Positions 14,002-22,100 of a DNA stretch of 42,383 nucleotides are shown here, in pieces. The notes under the pieces were generated by a model. The model was not told the origin of the DNA. It searched no databases and worked only from the letters and a program-made list of their open reading frames with translations. This DNA comes from an uncultured Caryophanales bacterium (lineage in GTDB: Bacteria; Bacillota_I; Bacilli_A; RF39; UBA660), in the NCBI GenBank assembly GCA_946539445.1, contig CAMNHK010000012.1, positions 1 through 42,383 on the forward strand, read 5' to 3'. The position numbers were made by a program, and so were the translations under genes. Position 1 is the stretch's first letter. The number at the start of each line of letters is the position of its first letter.

Positions 14002-16728
14002 TTATGGATTCTGAGTTGAGGATGAATTGTCACCATTCTCTGTTGGTTCTTTATCCTTATCTTTATCCTTATCTTTGTCTTTGTCTTTGTCTTCTTCTTT
14101 TGGTTTTTCATATCGAACGATTGCAGGATCACTTTGTAGTTCGTTATATGATTTATAAGTTCCAACAATTTTATATGTACCATAAACGCTTCCATCTGGA
14201 GTGAAGCTATAAGTTGTTTTATCGGTCCATGCGATTAAGACATCATCTTTATAAACATTATAACCGAATGTTCCGTGGTTTGGATTACCAAGTTCTCCTG
14301 GAGATACTCCATTCCATGAAAGAGTAACTTTTCCGTTTGCATCGGTTACTTTGAAATTTCCTGGAGCAGCTAAACGATATTTAGACATATCATATTCCGT
14401 TGGTTCTGTTCCTTTTTTAAAGTATTCGTAAGTTGCTTCTCCACCAGGAACGGCTAATTTTGCAGGATTGCTTCCTGATGATACAGCTACTTGAACAACG
14501 CTAGCTGGTTGAACAAAGGCAGCACGATCTGCTTCCATAGCTCCAGAATTAACTAAAGCGCGGAATAAGTAATCTTTTTGAATGGTTGCCGGAACGTTAT
14601 GTAATACATATCCTTGTTGGATGGAGTCATAGGTAAAGTCATCATATCCATACCACATTCCAATGGTAGTTTTGGTTGAATATCCAATTACCCATGAATC
14701 ACGAATTGCATCCCAAGGCATGTCATAATCATCCATTGTTTTTTCATCAAAGTTTGTAGTACCTGTTTTACATGCTACATTGTAAGGTGTTCCACCTGTT
14801 AAAGCAACATTTTGTAAAACACTTGAAATCATGAAGGCTGTAGCATCTGACATTACTTGTTTCTTTTCAGATTTGTATTCAAAGGTTTCTCCTGTTTTAC
14901 GATATACGATTTTAGAAACAGTATATGGTTCATTATAATATCCACCATTTGAGAATGCTGCATAAGCACCTGCCATCTCTAATGGAGATACTCCTGTAAA
15001 GGCACCAATGGAATGGGCTTCGTGCAGACGAATGGTATCATGGATATCACTCTTATCATTTTTATTAACGCATTTATACATGTCACGGTCAAAGGTATAG
15101 CCAGATTCACATATTTCTGGAGTAATTCCTAAACTTGTAACAAAGTGAGCAATACTATCATTATCAACTTGTTGGAAGGCTTTTAATGCTGGAATATTAC
15201 GAGAGGCTGATAATGCTCTACGTAGAGTAATCCATCCATAGTATCCACCATCCCAGTTTTTAATAGAACGACCACTTGAATAAGAATATGGCGCATCATC
15301 AAACATTTGATAGGTTGACCAGTTGTTGTATTCAATACCTGGACCATAGTCGAATAAAGGTTTTGCAGTTGATCCTGGTTGTCTTCTAATTTGAGTGGCA
15401 TAGTTGTATTGCTTTGCTTGACCTGTTGCACGTCCGTTAATATTACGTCCATTTCCGATTGCTAAGATTCTTCCTGTTTCAGATTCAATAACAGCTACAC
15501 CAGTTTGAACACGGTCATCAATCCAATCATATGTTTCTCCATTTAGTACTGAGTTAACTGCCATTTGACGACTTATATCTAGGTTTGTATATACAATTAA
15601 TGGAGTTGTATAAGGATCGATTCCATATTTTTCATTTAATTCTTTTGATACGGTATCAATGTAACCTTGATATGGATTCGCATTCGAATAATCATAGGTA
15701 TTAGCAATGGATTCTACTGGAACAGCATTCGCTATTTTTTCTTCTTCTTTTGTAATATAACCAGCTCTTCTCATAAGATAAAGAACGGTTTTTCTACGAT
15801 TTGCAGCATTTTCAGGATTAACGGTTGGTCGATAAGCATTTGGAGACTTAAACATACCGGCTAAGATGGCTGCTTCACTTAAGTTCAAGTCCGTAACATT
15901 TTTTCCAAAGTAAGCAACAGATGCTTCTTGTACTCCATAAATGTTTTGACCTAAGAAGTGGTTGTTAACATAGAATTCAATAATTTGTTCTTTTGAATAA
16001 TCTTTTTCTAATCGGAATACTGCTAAATAAATATCTTCAAATTTACGAATTATACCTGGAATTCCATGAGTTAGTTTCCCATATTTATCCGTAAAACTGT
16101 TTTTAACAACTTGCATGGATAGGGTAGATGCACCACCGGCACCAGACTGACCAAGAAGTTGTCCAATTGTTGCTCTCAAGAATCTTGGAGCATCTAATCC
16201 ATTATGTTGGAAGAATCTGGAATCTTCTGTGGCAATAATGGCATCTACTAAAACTTCTGGTAATTGCTCGTAGGTAACTTTTTCACGAGTTTCTTCTCCT
16301 AATTTAGCAATTTCGTATCCTTCACTAGAGTAAATACGCGATACTTCAATGGTATTCAGATTCTCTACTAAATATTTTGGATCTGCCTGTGATTTGATGT
16401 ACATTACAAATACACTAAAAGCAATTAATGCTAAAATTCCTAAAATTAGAATAAGAATTAACAAGATATTGATTATTTTTCTTCTTTTACGTTTTTTCTG
16501 CGTTAGAAGGAATCCAATACCAATGATAATTGCTACTATAATGGTAACTAGTAAAGCAAACATTTTTCCTAATGTCATATAACTAATTACAATTACTGCT
16601 AAAGCTGCTAATAAAGCAGCAATTCGCATATGCATATTCATTTTATTACTATGAACTTTCTTCTTTATTTCATTTCGTTCTGTATTATTTTTTCTTCTCT
16701 TTTTAATCTCTTTCTTCTTTTTTTGCAT
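14002..16728 (-). CDS. ponA: Class A penicillin-binding protein (PBP1A-type) with FN3 domain
   Basis: This 908-residue bifunctional peptidoglycan synthase has a long Lys/Arg-rich cytoplasmic start. Three hydrophobic segments follow at about 35-51, 54-76 and 86-112, instead of the usual one. The glycosyltransferase domain has ATEDSRFF with Glu168 and GGASTLSMQ at 198-206. The transpeptidase domain has S453-T-A-K456, S509-R-N511 and K654-T-G656. A fibronectin type III-like domain spans about 786-873, followed by a (Lys-Asp)n tail and a Ser/Thr/Asn end. It polymerises glycan and cross-links peptides outside the membrane. Its start codon abuts the recU stop and its GGAGG lies inside recU, the classic recU-ponA operon. 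Two Cys at about 540 and 553 might form a disulfide. Confidence 0.95.
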   Translation of the reverse strand: MQKKKKEIKKRRKNNTERNEIKKKVHSNKMNMHMRIAALLAALAVIVISYMTLGKMFALLVTIIVAIIIGIGFLLTQKKRKRRKIINILLILILILGILALIAFSVFVMYIKSQADPKYLVENLNTIEVSRIYSSEGYEIAKLGEETREKVTYEQLPEVLVDAIIATEDSRFFQHNGLDAPRFLRATIGQLLGQSGAGGASTLSMQVVKNSFTDKYGKLTHGIPGIIRKFEDIYLAVFRLEKDYSKEQIIEFYVNNHFLGQNIYGVQEASVAYFGKNVTDLNLSEAAILAGMFKSPNAYRPTVNPENAANRRKTVLYLMRRAGYITKEEEKIANAVPVESIANTYDYSNANPYQGYIDTVSKELNEKYGIDPYTTPLIVYTNLDISRQMAVNSVLNGETYDWIDDRVQTGVAVIESETGRILAIGNGRNINGRATGQAKQYNYATQIRRQPGSTAKPLFDYGPGIEYNNWSTYQMFDDAPYSYSSGRSIKNWDGGYYGWITLRRALSASRNIPALKAFQQVDNDSIAHFVTSLGITPEICESGYTFDRDMYKCVNKNDKSDIHDTIRLHEAHSIGAFTGVSPLEMAGAYAAFSNGGYYNEPYTVSKIVYRKTGETFEYKSEKKQVMSDATAFMISSVLQNVALTGGTPYNVACKTGTTNFDEKTMDDYDMPWDAIRDSWVIGYSTKTTIGMWYGYDDFTYDSIQQGYVLHNVPATIQKDYLFRALVNSGAMEADRAAFVQPASVVQVAVSSGSNPAKLAVPGGEATYEYFKKGTEPTEYDMSKYRLAAPGNFKVTDANGKVTLSWNGVSPGELGNPNHGTFGYNVYKDDVLIAWTDKTTYSFTPDGSVYGTYKIVGTYKSYNELQSDPAIVRYEKPKEEDKDKDKDKDKDKDKEPTENGDNSSSTQNP
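14050..14088 (-). repeat. Hexamer microsatellite coding a Lys-Asp repeat in the PBP tail
   Basis: Six-base units coding Lys-Asp are repeated about six times near the C-terminus of the PBP. Copy-number change would stay in frame and alter only the length of a charged tail outside the cell. Confidence 0.8.
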
Positions 16729-17310
16729 TTAAATACCTCCAATTACTTGGTCTATTATTTTTAAGTAATCTAATCTTGGATTATATCCATCTTTTATCTG
16801 ATAAGCTTTTTCCCGAAAAAAATCAATTGGGATAGATTTTCGATTGCTTGTTTGTAAGAATTCTAATAAATCTTTTGTCATCAGTAAATACGTTTCATTT
16901 AAAGTTGTAAATCTTACTATTACAAAAGCAATTCCTCCGTGTTTATCGATATTTTCTAGATGCTTGATTTGATGCTCGTGAATATTTTCTAAGGAAAAGG
17001 AAGTTTTACTTTTGGTTTCTTTGGCTTCGAAATCAATATATTTTCCTTTATATAATCCATTATAATCGGTAGTGGATGGAATAGTAAAAAAAGCTTCCTT
17101 AATTACAGCTTTATCTCTTGAAGGATAGTCCACTTTGGTAATTTTGATAGGGGTAGGCTTTTTATAAATATAAGCTTTGTCTATACCACGGTAATATTCA
17201 TTCGAAGTATTTAGTTCTGCTTCTAATGTCATTCCTCTGTTTTTATAACTGACATTTTTTGCAGTAACGGAACTCTCATTTTGTTTTTTTATACCACCTG
17301 GATAGTTCAT
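16729..17310 (-). CDS. recU: Holliday junction resolvase RecU
   Basis: This 193-residue protein matches RecU. It has NRGMTLEAELN, the KKPTPIKI segment, PSTTDYNGLYKGKYIDFEAKET with the catalytic acidic residues and Lys, and HEHQIKHL. RecU cuts Holliday junctions during recombination and segregation in Bacilli. GGTGATGAG lies just before the ATG, and a leftward TATAAT at 17333-17328 ends 17 bases before it (short-leader type). Transcription continues into the PBP gene, whose start touches the recU stop. Confidence 0.95.
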   Translation of the reverse strand: MNYPGGIKKQNESSVTAKNVSYKNRGMTLEAELNTSNEYYRGIDKAYIYKKPTPIKITKVDYPSRDKAVIKEAFFTIPSTTDYNGLYKGKYIDFEAKETKSKTSFSLENIHEHQIKHLENIDKHGGIAFVIVRFTTLNETYLLMTKDLLEFLQTSNRKSIPIDFFREKAYQIKDGYNPRLDYLKIIDQVIGGI

Positions 17311-17327
17311 CTCATCACCTATGTTTC

Positions 17328-17333
17328 ATTATA
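17328..17333 (-). promoter_or_regulatory. Short-leader promoter of recU-ponA
   Basis: The leftward TAGTATAAT ends 17 bases before the recU ATG, with the Shine-Dalgarno GGTGATGAG filling the gap. No convincing -35 box is seen. Confidence 0.55.
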
Positions 17334-17446
17334 CTATATTTTTTTCCTTTTTTCCATAAATTTTTATTTGTATTATTATTTCTTCTTTTGTCGGTTTTAT
17401 GATTTTTTTTCTTTTCTATATTATGATGGTTTGGGTGATGAAAAAA

Positions 17447-17569
17447 TTGAATTATTTAGATATTCAAAAAATTATCAATAAAATGATTTATCAGTCTAAA
17501 AAAGCATCTATGGAATTATCGATTCAATGTTTAAAGAAGGGGATACCAATTGACAAAACAAGGAACTAA
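17447..17569 (+). CDS. Possible tiny basic protein (about 40 aa) upstream of gpsB
   Basis: An open frame reads from TTG at 17447 to TAA at 17567-17569. GGGTGATG lies five or six bases before the TTG, the same arrangement that precedes the TTG start of recX. An in-frame ATG at 17438 is an alternative but would overlap that ribosome binding site. The peptide (about MNYLDIQKIINKMIYQSKK... ending DKTRN) is basic, helical-looking and has no signal or membrane segment. The gpsB -35 box lies in its last codons. It could be a real micro-gene or chance in a 290-base intergenic region; I see no homologue. Confidence 0.35.
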   Translation: MNYLDIQKIINKMIYQSKKASMELSIQCLKKGIPIDKTRN

Positions 17570-17578
17570 TGCCATAAT
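17550..17578 (+). promoter_or_regulatory. Promoter of gpsB-rnpB
   Basis: A consensus TTGACA (17550-17555) is followed after exactly 17 bases by CATAAT (17573-17578), itself preceded by TG. This is one of the strongest promoters in the window and lies 25 bases before gpsB. It probably also drives the RNase P RNA just downstream. Confidence 0.75.
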
Positions 17579-17603
17579 ACTAATGTAAGGGATTGGTGAT
17601 AAA

Positions 17604-17957
17604 ATGTATCAAAATAAAATAAAACTTACACCTCAAGATATCCTTGAAAAAAATTTTAAAATTGATATGAGAGGATATTGTTTGACGGAAGTAGATCGCT
17701 TTTTGGATGATATCATTGGTGACTACGAACAATTTCTTGAAATTATAAATAATCTTGAAAAAGAAAAGACAGACTTACTTTCAGAAATTATGCAGTTAAA
17801 ACAAGAATTGCGTAATTCTCAATTGAGTGTTGAAGTTGCTTCTAAGACAAAAGCAGGCGGAGAAGTTACGAATGTGGACATTATTCGTCGTTTATCTCAA
17901 TTAGAGAAGATGGTTTATGAATCAAGAAATAACAATTCAGAAGAGAAAAATAATTAA
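17604..17957 (+). CDS. gpsB: Cell division regulator GpsB (DivIVA family)
   Basis: This 117-residue protein has the DivIVA-type membrane-binding N-terminus LTPQDILEKNFKIDMRGY, then EVDRFLDDIIGDYEQF and a coiled coil at about 35-75. The typical GpsB C-terminal helix, TNVDIIRRLSQLEKMVYE, comes last. GpsB dimers link the PBPs to the division and elongation machinery and shuttle class A PBP. The ponA gene lies close by on the other strand. A strong TTGACA promoter precedes it, and the RNase P RNA begins at its stop codon. The gpsB-rnpB order is shared with Bacillus. Confidence 0.95.
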   Translation: MYQNKIKLTPQDILEKNFKIDMRGYCLTEVDRFLDDIIGDYEQFLEIINNLEKEKTDLLSEIMQLKQELRNSQLSVEVASKTKAGGEVTNVDIIRRLSQLEKMVYESRNNNSEEKNN

Positions 17958-18303
17958 TAATATATAGACAAACGCTGGAGATCTTGAGTCTCTTGAGGAA
18001 AGTCCATGCTCACACAGCCTGAGATGACTGTAGTGTTCGTGCCTAGGGAATAAATAACTTAGGGTAGCTTATGCTAACGGCGGATCTTGTTCCTAACTCA
18101 CACGATATGGAATAAACCGTAAAGTGCCGCAGTGACGATGCTTTTCGAAAGGAAAGAGTGAAACGTGGTAAACCCCGCGAGTGAGAAACCCAAATTTGGT
18201 AGGGGAGTCTTAACAAAAGAAATGAATGGAGTTAAGGACTATTGTAGTAGATAAATGTTTGTCGCCCGAAAGGGAACAGAACATGGCTTATTTATATTAT
18301 TAT
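17956..18303 (+). ncRNA. rnpB: RNase P RNA, bacterial type B
   Basis: The catalytic RNA of RNase P is recognised from its conserved blocks: GAGGAAAGTCC near 17995, GTAGTGTTCGTGCCTAGG, the CCGCAGTGACG region near 18127, GTGAAACG..GGTAAACCCCGCGAG, GAGAAACCCAAATTTGGTAGGGG near 18183, and ACAGAACATGGCTTA near the 3' end. The blocks resemble the Bacillus type B RNA. The ends are set by a 9-bp pairing of 17956-17964 with 18293-18301 (helix P1). Total length is about 345 nt, shorter than the roughly 400 nt of Bacillus. Its 5' end overlaps the gpsB stop codon and I see no separate promoter, so processing from a gpsB transcript is likely. A T-run after P1 (18304-18313) probably ends transcription. Confidence 0.95.
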
Positions 18304-18328
18304 TGTTTTTTTTTAATCGAGGTGTTGT

Positions 18329-18811
18329 ATGAAAGAATTAGGTGAATACTTGAAACGTACACGAATCGGTAATGGTGTTAGTATTACAGAAGCTTGTGAA
18401 GATTTAGAATTTTCCACTTCTCAATTAGAAAATATTGAAAGTGGAAATGTTAGAGCTTTTAAAGATGTATATGAGTTAAAAGAATTAATTAAACTGTATG
18501 CTAAATATTTGGGATTAAATCCAGATAAAGTAGTAGACGAGTTTAATGGTTTTTTATTTCAACATACTTCTAAAATATCATTAGAAGATATTGTGGCGGC
18601 TCAAAAGAGAAAAGAAGCAGAGGAGAGAAAAGTAAAATCTCCTTATACAAAAGAATATAAAGAAAAATTTAATTTTTGGCCTTTTGTTTATGGAGCTATT
18701 GGTATTGTACTATTTGTTGGTATTTTATATATTGTGATTAGTCATATCAACAAAGCACCAGAGAGGGTTGATGAATTAAAGTCTGATATAGAAGAGGTGA
18801 TGGTACTATGA
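18329..18811 (+). CDS. rodZ: RodZ-like protein: HTH domain plus one TM, truncated outside
   Basis: The 160-residue product has an N-terminal Cro/C1-type helix-turn-helix (about 1-70, with GEYLKRTRIGNGVSITEACED and FSTSQLENIESGN) typical of RodZ. A basic linker follows, then one transmembrane segment at about 115-137. Only about 23 residues remain outside, so the periplasmic/extracellular domain of full-length RodZ is missing. RodZ connects MreB to the elongation machinery. The stop overlaps the pgsA start (ATGA), the same rodZ-pgsA order as ymfM-pgsA in Bacillus. GAGGTGTTGT precedes the ATG, 25 bases after the RNase P RNA. Confidence 0.85.
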   Translation: MKELGEYLKRTRIGNGVSITEACEDLEFSTSQLENIESGNVRAFKDVYELKELIKLYAKYLGLNPDKVVDEFNGFLFQHTSKISLEDIVAAQKRKEAEERKVKSPYTKEYKEKFNFWPFVYGAIGIVLFVGILYIVISHINKAPERVDELKSDIEEVMVL

Positions 18812-19410
18812 ATTTACCAAATAAGATTACAGTTAGTAGACTTTTTTTAACTCTTATTATTATTTTACTATTATGTGTTCCTTTTTCTTCTTTTGGAATT
18901 CATTTTCCTAAATTTGATATTGGAGGAATAGTTGTTGAGTTGCAATATTTTATTGCGGGATTTATTTTTATTATTGCTAGTTTAACGGACTTTTTAGATG
19001 GGTATATTGCTCGCAAGCACAATTTAATAACCGATACTGGAAAGATGTTAGATGCTATTGCAGATAAATTTTTGGTTAGTCCTATTTTAATTTTACTTGC
19101 AACGAATGGATTTATCCCAGCAGTTATTCCTGTTATTTATATTACTCGTGATATTGTAGTAGATGCTATTAAAATGCAAGCTGCTAGTAAGGGAAAAGTT
19201 GTAGCTGCTATTAAATCTGGAAAATGGAAAACCGCTACTATGATGATTGGAATTACACTGGTATTCTTTTACAATATTCCATTTGAATATATCAATATAA
19301 GAGTGGATTTATTTTTGCTATTTGTTGCTTGTATTTTATCGGTTGTAAGTGCTTTTCAGTATTATCGTTTGAATAAATCCCTTTTGTTTTCTAAAAATGA
19401 AAATAATTAA
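18808..19410 (+). CDS. pgsA: CDP-diacylglycerol-glycerol-3-phosphate 3-phosphatidyltransferase
   Basis: This 200-residue integral membrane protein has the complete CDP-alcohol phosphatidyltransferase signature D-G-x2-A-R-x8-G-x3-D-x3-D (in LDGYIARK...GKMLDAIADK) and about five hydrophobic segments. It makes phosphatidylglycerophosphate, the first committed step to phosphatidylglycerol. It overlaps rodZ by four bases. In Bacillus cinA lies between pgsA and recA, but here only a terminator and the recA promoter do. Confidence 0.92.
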   Translation: MNLPNKITVSRLFLTLIIILLLCVPFSSFGIHFPKFDIGGIVVELQYFIAGFIFIIASLTDFLDGYIARKHNLITDTGKMLDAIADKFLVSPILILLATNGFIPAVIPVIYITRDIVVDAIKMQAASKGKVVAAIKSGKWKTATMMIGITLVFFYNIPFEYINIRVDLFLLFVACILSVVSAFQYYRLNKSLLFSKNENN

Positions 19411-19430
19411 ATGAAACATTCTATATAGCT

Positions 19431-19460
19431 AAAATTCTCTTTTTGATAAGAGAATTTTTT
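19431..19460 (+). terminator. Terminator after pgsA
   Basis: The 10-bp perfect stem AAAATTCTCT/AGAGAATTTT is followed by further T's and ends the rodZ-pgsA unit. Confidence 0.85.
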
Positions 19461-19493
19461 ATTTTTATTATAAAATAAGGGTTTAAAAAAATA

Positions 19494-19544
19494 AAAACAT
19501 TTGTTCGAATTAGTATTGCTTTTTAAAAAAAACTATTATACAAT
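19494..19544 (+). promoter_or_regulatory. recA promoter with LexA-like SOS box
   Basis: AAAACATTTGTTCG at 19494-19507 matches 8 of the 10 fixed bases of the Gram-positive SOS box CGAAC-N4-GTTCG, with the right half perfect. It lies eight bases upstream of TTGCTT (19516-19521), which is 17 bases from TACAAT (19539-19544). LexA bound here could control recA. No lexA gene is in the window, so this rests on the family rule that recA is SOS-controlled. Confidence 0.6.
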
Positions 19545-19577
19545 GATAATGTAAGTTATTTACGAGGAGGAAAATAA

Positions 19578-20612
19578 ATGGCTGTTAGTAAAGATGCTGC
19601 CAAAGACAAGGATAAAGCTTTGGAGCAAGTATTAAATGATATTGAAAAACAATTTGGAAAAGGTTCTATCATGAAACTAGGCGAAAATAAACATTTAAAG
19701 GTAGATGTTGTTTCTAGTGGAGTGTTGTCATTAGATATTGCATTAGGCGTTGGAGGATATCCTAAAGGAAGAATTATTGAAATTTATGGACCTGAGTCTA
19801 GTGGTAAAACAACGTTTGCTTTGCAAGCAATTGCAGAACATCAAAAATTAGGTGGAAGAGCTGCGTTTATTGATGCAGAGCATGCATTAGATCCTGTTTA
19901 TGCCGAAAGACTTGGAGTTAATATTGACGAATTATTACTTTCTCAACCGGATACTGGAGAACAAGCATTAGAGATTTGTGATGCTTTGGTTCGTAGTGAA
20001 GCAATTAGTATTATTGTTATTGACTCTGTTGCAGCATTGGTACCTCAAGCTGAAATTGAAGGTGAGATGGGTGATTCTCATGTGGGACTTCAAGCAAGAT
20101 TAATGTCTCAGGCTTTGAGAAAATTAAATGGAACTATTAGTAAGACTAACACAACGGTAATTTTTATTAACCAATTAAGAGAAAAAGTTGGTGTTATGTT
20201 TGGAAATCCTGAAACAACTACTGGTGGAAGAGCTTTAAAATTCTATGCTAGTGTTCGTTTAGAGATTCGTCGTAGTGAACAATTGAAGATGGGAGAGGGA
20301 GTTGTTGGTAATAAAACGACAGTTAAAGTTGTTAAAAATAAAGTAGCTCCTCCTTTTAAATCTTGCGTTGTTGATATTATGTATGGTGAAGGAGTTTCTC
20401 GTGAGGGAGAAGTTATTGATTTAGCTAGTGAAGCTGGTATCTTAGATAAAACGGGTGCTTGGTATGCTTATCAAGGTGAAAAACTTGGGCAAGGTAAAGA
20501 AAATGTTAAGTTACTTCTAAAAGATAATCCAGATTTATGCCATGAATTAGAAGAAAAAGTTAGAGAATACTACGATATTTCTACGAATAAAAAAGAAGAA
20601 AAATCTGAATAA
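19578..20612 (+). CDS. recA: Recombinase RecA
   Basis: This 344-residue protein is of normal length. The Walker A motif GPESSGKTT is at 71-79, and [43 protein letters not shown] and the C-terminal EYYDIS region follow the family. RecA forms filaments on single-stranded DNA, exchanges strands and triggers LexA self-cleavage. Strong GAGGAGG precedes the ATG. It has its own promoter with an SOS-like box and its own terminator. recX, often the neighbour, lies about 16 kb away in this window. Confidence 0.98.
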   Translation: MAVSKDAAKDKDKALEQVLNDIEKQFGKGSIMKLGENKHLKVDVVSSGVLSLDIALGVGGYPKGRIIEIYGPESSGKTTFALQAIAEHQKLGGRAAFIDAEHALDPVYAERLGVNIDELLLSQPDTGEQALEICDALVRSEAISIIVIDSVAALVPQAEIEGEMGDSHVGLQARLMSQALRKLNGTISKTNTTVIFINQLREKVGVMFGNPETTTGGRALKFYASVRLEIRRSEQLKMGEGVVGNKTTVKVVKNKVAPPFKSCVVDIMYGEGVSREGEVIDLASEAGILDKTGAWYAYQGEKLGQGKENVKLLLKDNPDLCHELEEKVREYYDISTNKKEEKSE

Positions 20613-20624
20613 TTAATTTAATAT

Positions 20625-20649
20625 AGTACCCTATGGGTACTTTTTTTTC
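20625..20649 (+). terminator. Terminator after recA
   Basis: The stem AGTACCC/GGGTACT with a TAT loop is followed by eight T's. Confidence 0.9.
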
Positions 20650-20693
20650 TTCTTTTTCTTTTTTATTTGTAATATACTGATAGTAGGTGTTTT

Positions 20694-22082
20694 ATGAAAG
20701 TTAGAGATTTATTAAATGTTGATAGTGATATTGAAATAATTGGGATTACGGATGATTCTAGAAATGTTAGACCGGGATATTTATTTGTGGCGACTAATGG
20801 TTTTCACGTGGATCATTTTGATTATATTGACAAAGCTATTGAAAACGGTTGTGTCTTTTTAGTAGTGGACCGTGAAATTGATTTCACTTTTCCCCATATT
20901 CTTGTGGAAAAAATCGATGAAGTTTATAAGGAGTTGTGCATAAAGTTTTATGGAGTTGATTTAGAATCTTTTCATTTGATTGGAATCACAGGTACAGATG
21001 GTAAAACGACTACGGCTAGTGTTGTTCAAAGATTGATTGATCATTGTGCTTATCTAGGAACAAATGGACTTATAGTTGAAGATTTTACTACTTCTACCAA
21101 TAATACAACGCCTTGTATTTCAGAACTTTATCAAGATTTGTCTATTGTTCAACAGCAATTTGTTTCTAATGTTGTAATGGAAGTATCAAGTGAAGCACTA
21201 CTTCATAATCGGGTTAATAATTTTCAATATGATATGATTGCTTTTACCAATGTCACAGGGGATCATTTAAATGTACATGGATCTTTTGAAGAGTATTTTG
21301 CTTGTAAAAAGAAACTCCTTCAATATGTTAAAAAAGATGGAATTATTTTTGTAAATGGTGATGATTCTAATCTTTGTACCATTCAAGATCCTCGTATTAT
21401 TACTTTTGGATTTCAGGATTCTAATGATTATCAAATTGTAGATTATAAGGATACAAATCGAGGAAGTACTTTTTTGATACAACATTCTTCTGACAAAGTA
21501 TCCATCGTTTGCCCCCTTCCTGGTAAATATAATGCTTATAATATTACTTTGGCTTTTTTAATTGCTTCTTTTTTTGAAAAGAATAAAACTATTTTAGTGG
21601 ATAAGATTGCTCATTTAAAACCGATATCTGGAAGGTGTGAGTTTTTAAATTTTGGGCAAGAATATGATATTGTATTAGATTATGCTCATACGATTCATGG
21701 GATTGAAACGATTTTAGATACATTCCAAAATTATGAGCGAGTAATTGTCGTTACAGGAGCGGCTGGTGGAAGAGAGTCGGCTAAAAGGCCCATTATTGGA
21801 AAAATGGTAATAGAGAAAAGCGATATTGCAATTTTTACAATGGATGATCCTAGATATGAGAATGTTGATGATATTATTGATCAAATGGTTGGAGATGAAA
21901 AAGATTATATTCGAATTGTGAATCGGGAAGAAGCCATACATTATGCTTTATCAATTGCTTCTTCTGGGGATGTTGTTTTAATTCTTGGAAAAGGAAGAGA
22001 TTCCTATATGGCCATTGAAGATAAAAAAGTATCTTATTGTGATTATGATGTCATTCAAAACTATTTTAAAAAAAGAATCTAA
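20694..22082 (+). CDS. murE: MurE-type UDP-MurNAc-dipeptide amino-acid ligase
   Basis: This 462-residue Mur ligase has an N-terminal UDP-binding domain with TDDSRNVRPGYLF. The ATP-binding central domain carries GTDGKTTT at 100-107, EVSSEAL and FTNVTGDHL. The C-terminal domain carries SGRCEF, DYAHTIHG and VVTGAAGGRES. The substrate-reading motif is DDPR (384-387). Arg at the last position is typical of enzymes adding meso-diaminopimelate (DNPR), whereas lysine enzymes usually lack it, so a DAP-type wall is inferred. A TATACT box 15 bases before the ATG is another short-leader promoter. It is separated from other mur genes and converges on the Lgt-like gene with overlapping stop codons. Confidence 0.9.
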   Translation: MKVRDLLNVDSDIEIIGITDDSRNVRPGYLFVATNGFHVDHFDYIDKAIENGCVFLVVDREIDFTFPHILVEKIDEVYKELCIKFYGVDLESFHLIGITGTDGKTTTASVVQRLIDHCAYLGTNGLIVEDFTTSTNNTTPCISELYQDLSIVQQQFVSNVVMEVSSEALLHNRVNNFQYDMIAFTNVTGDHLNVHGSFEEYFACKKKLLQYVKKDGIIFVNGDDSNLCTIQDPRIITFGFQDSNDYQIVDYKDTNRGSTFLIQHSSDKVSIVCPLPGKYNAYNITLAFLIASFFEKNKTILVDKIAHLKPISGRCEFLNFGQEYDIVLDYAHTIHGIETILDTFQNYERVIVVTGAAGGRESAKRPIIGKMVIEKSDIAIFTMDDPRYENVDDIIDQMVGDEKDYIRIVNREEAIHYALSIASSGDVVLILGKGRDSYMAIEDKKVSYCDYDVIQNYFKKRI

Positions 22083-22100
22083 TTTATTAGATTCTTTTTC
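22068..22100 (+). terminator. Bidirectional terminator formed by the overlapping ends of two genes
   Basis: The 11-bp stem AAAGAATCTAA/TTAGATTCTTT has its loop immediately right of both stop codons. The murE stop (22080-22082) and the stop of the leftward gene (22081-22079) share bases, and both lie in the left arm. Confidence 0.85.

Noticed and set aside
13926-14204. Overlapping open frames on both strands at the end of nth and the PBP tail
   Set aside because: They come from the Lys-Asp microsatellite and its surroundings read in other frames. The true frames carry the 4Fe-4S motif and the FN3 domain.
16349-16582. Rightward frame inside the PBP gene start
   Set aside because: It is the complement of three membrane segments and has no start signal.
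17281-17481. Hydrophobic frame across the recU promoter
   Set aside because: It is a product of T-rich noncoding DNA, overlaps the recU start region and has no Shine-Dalgarno.
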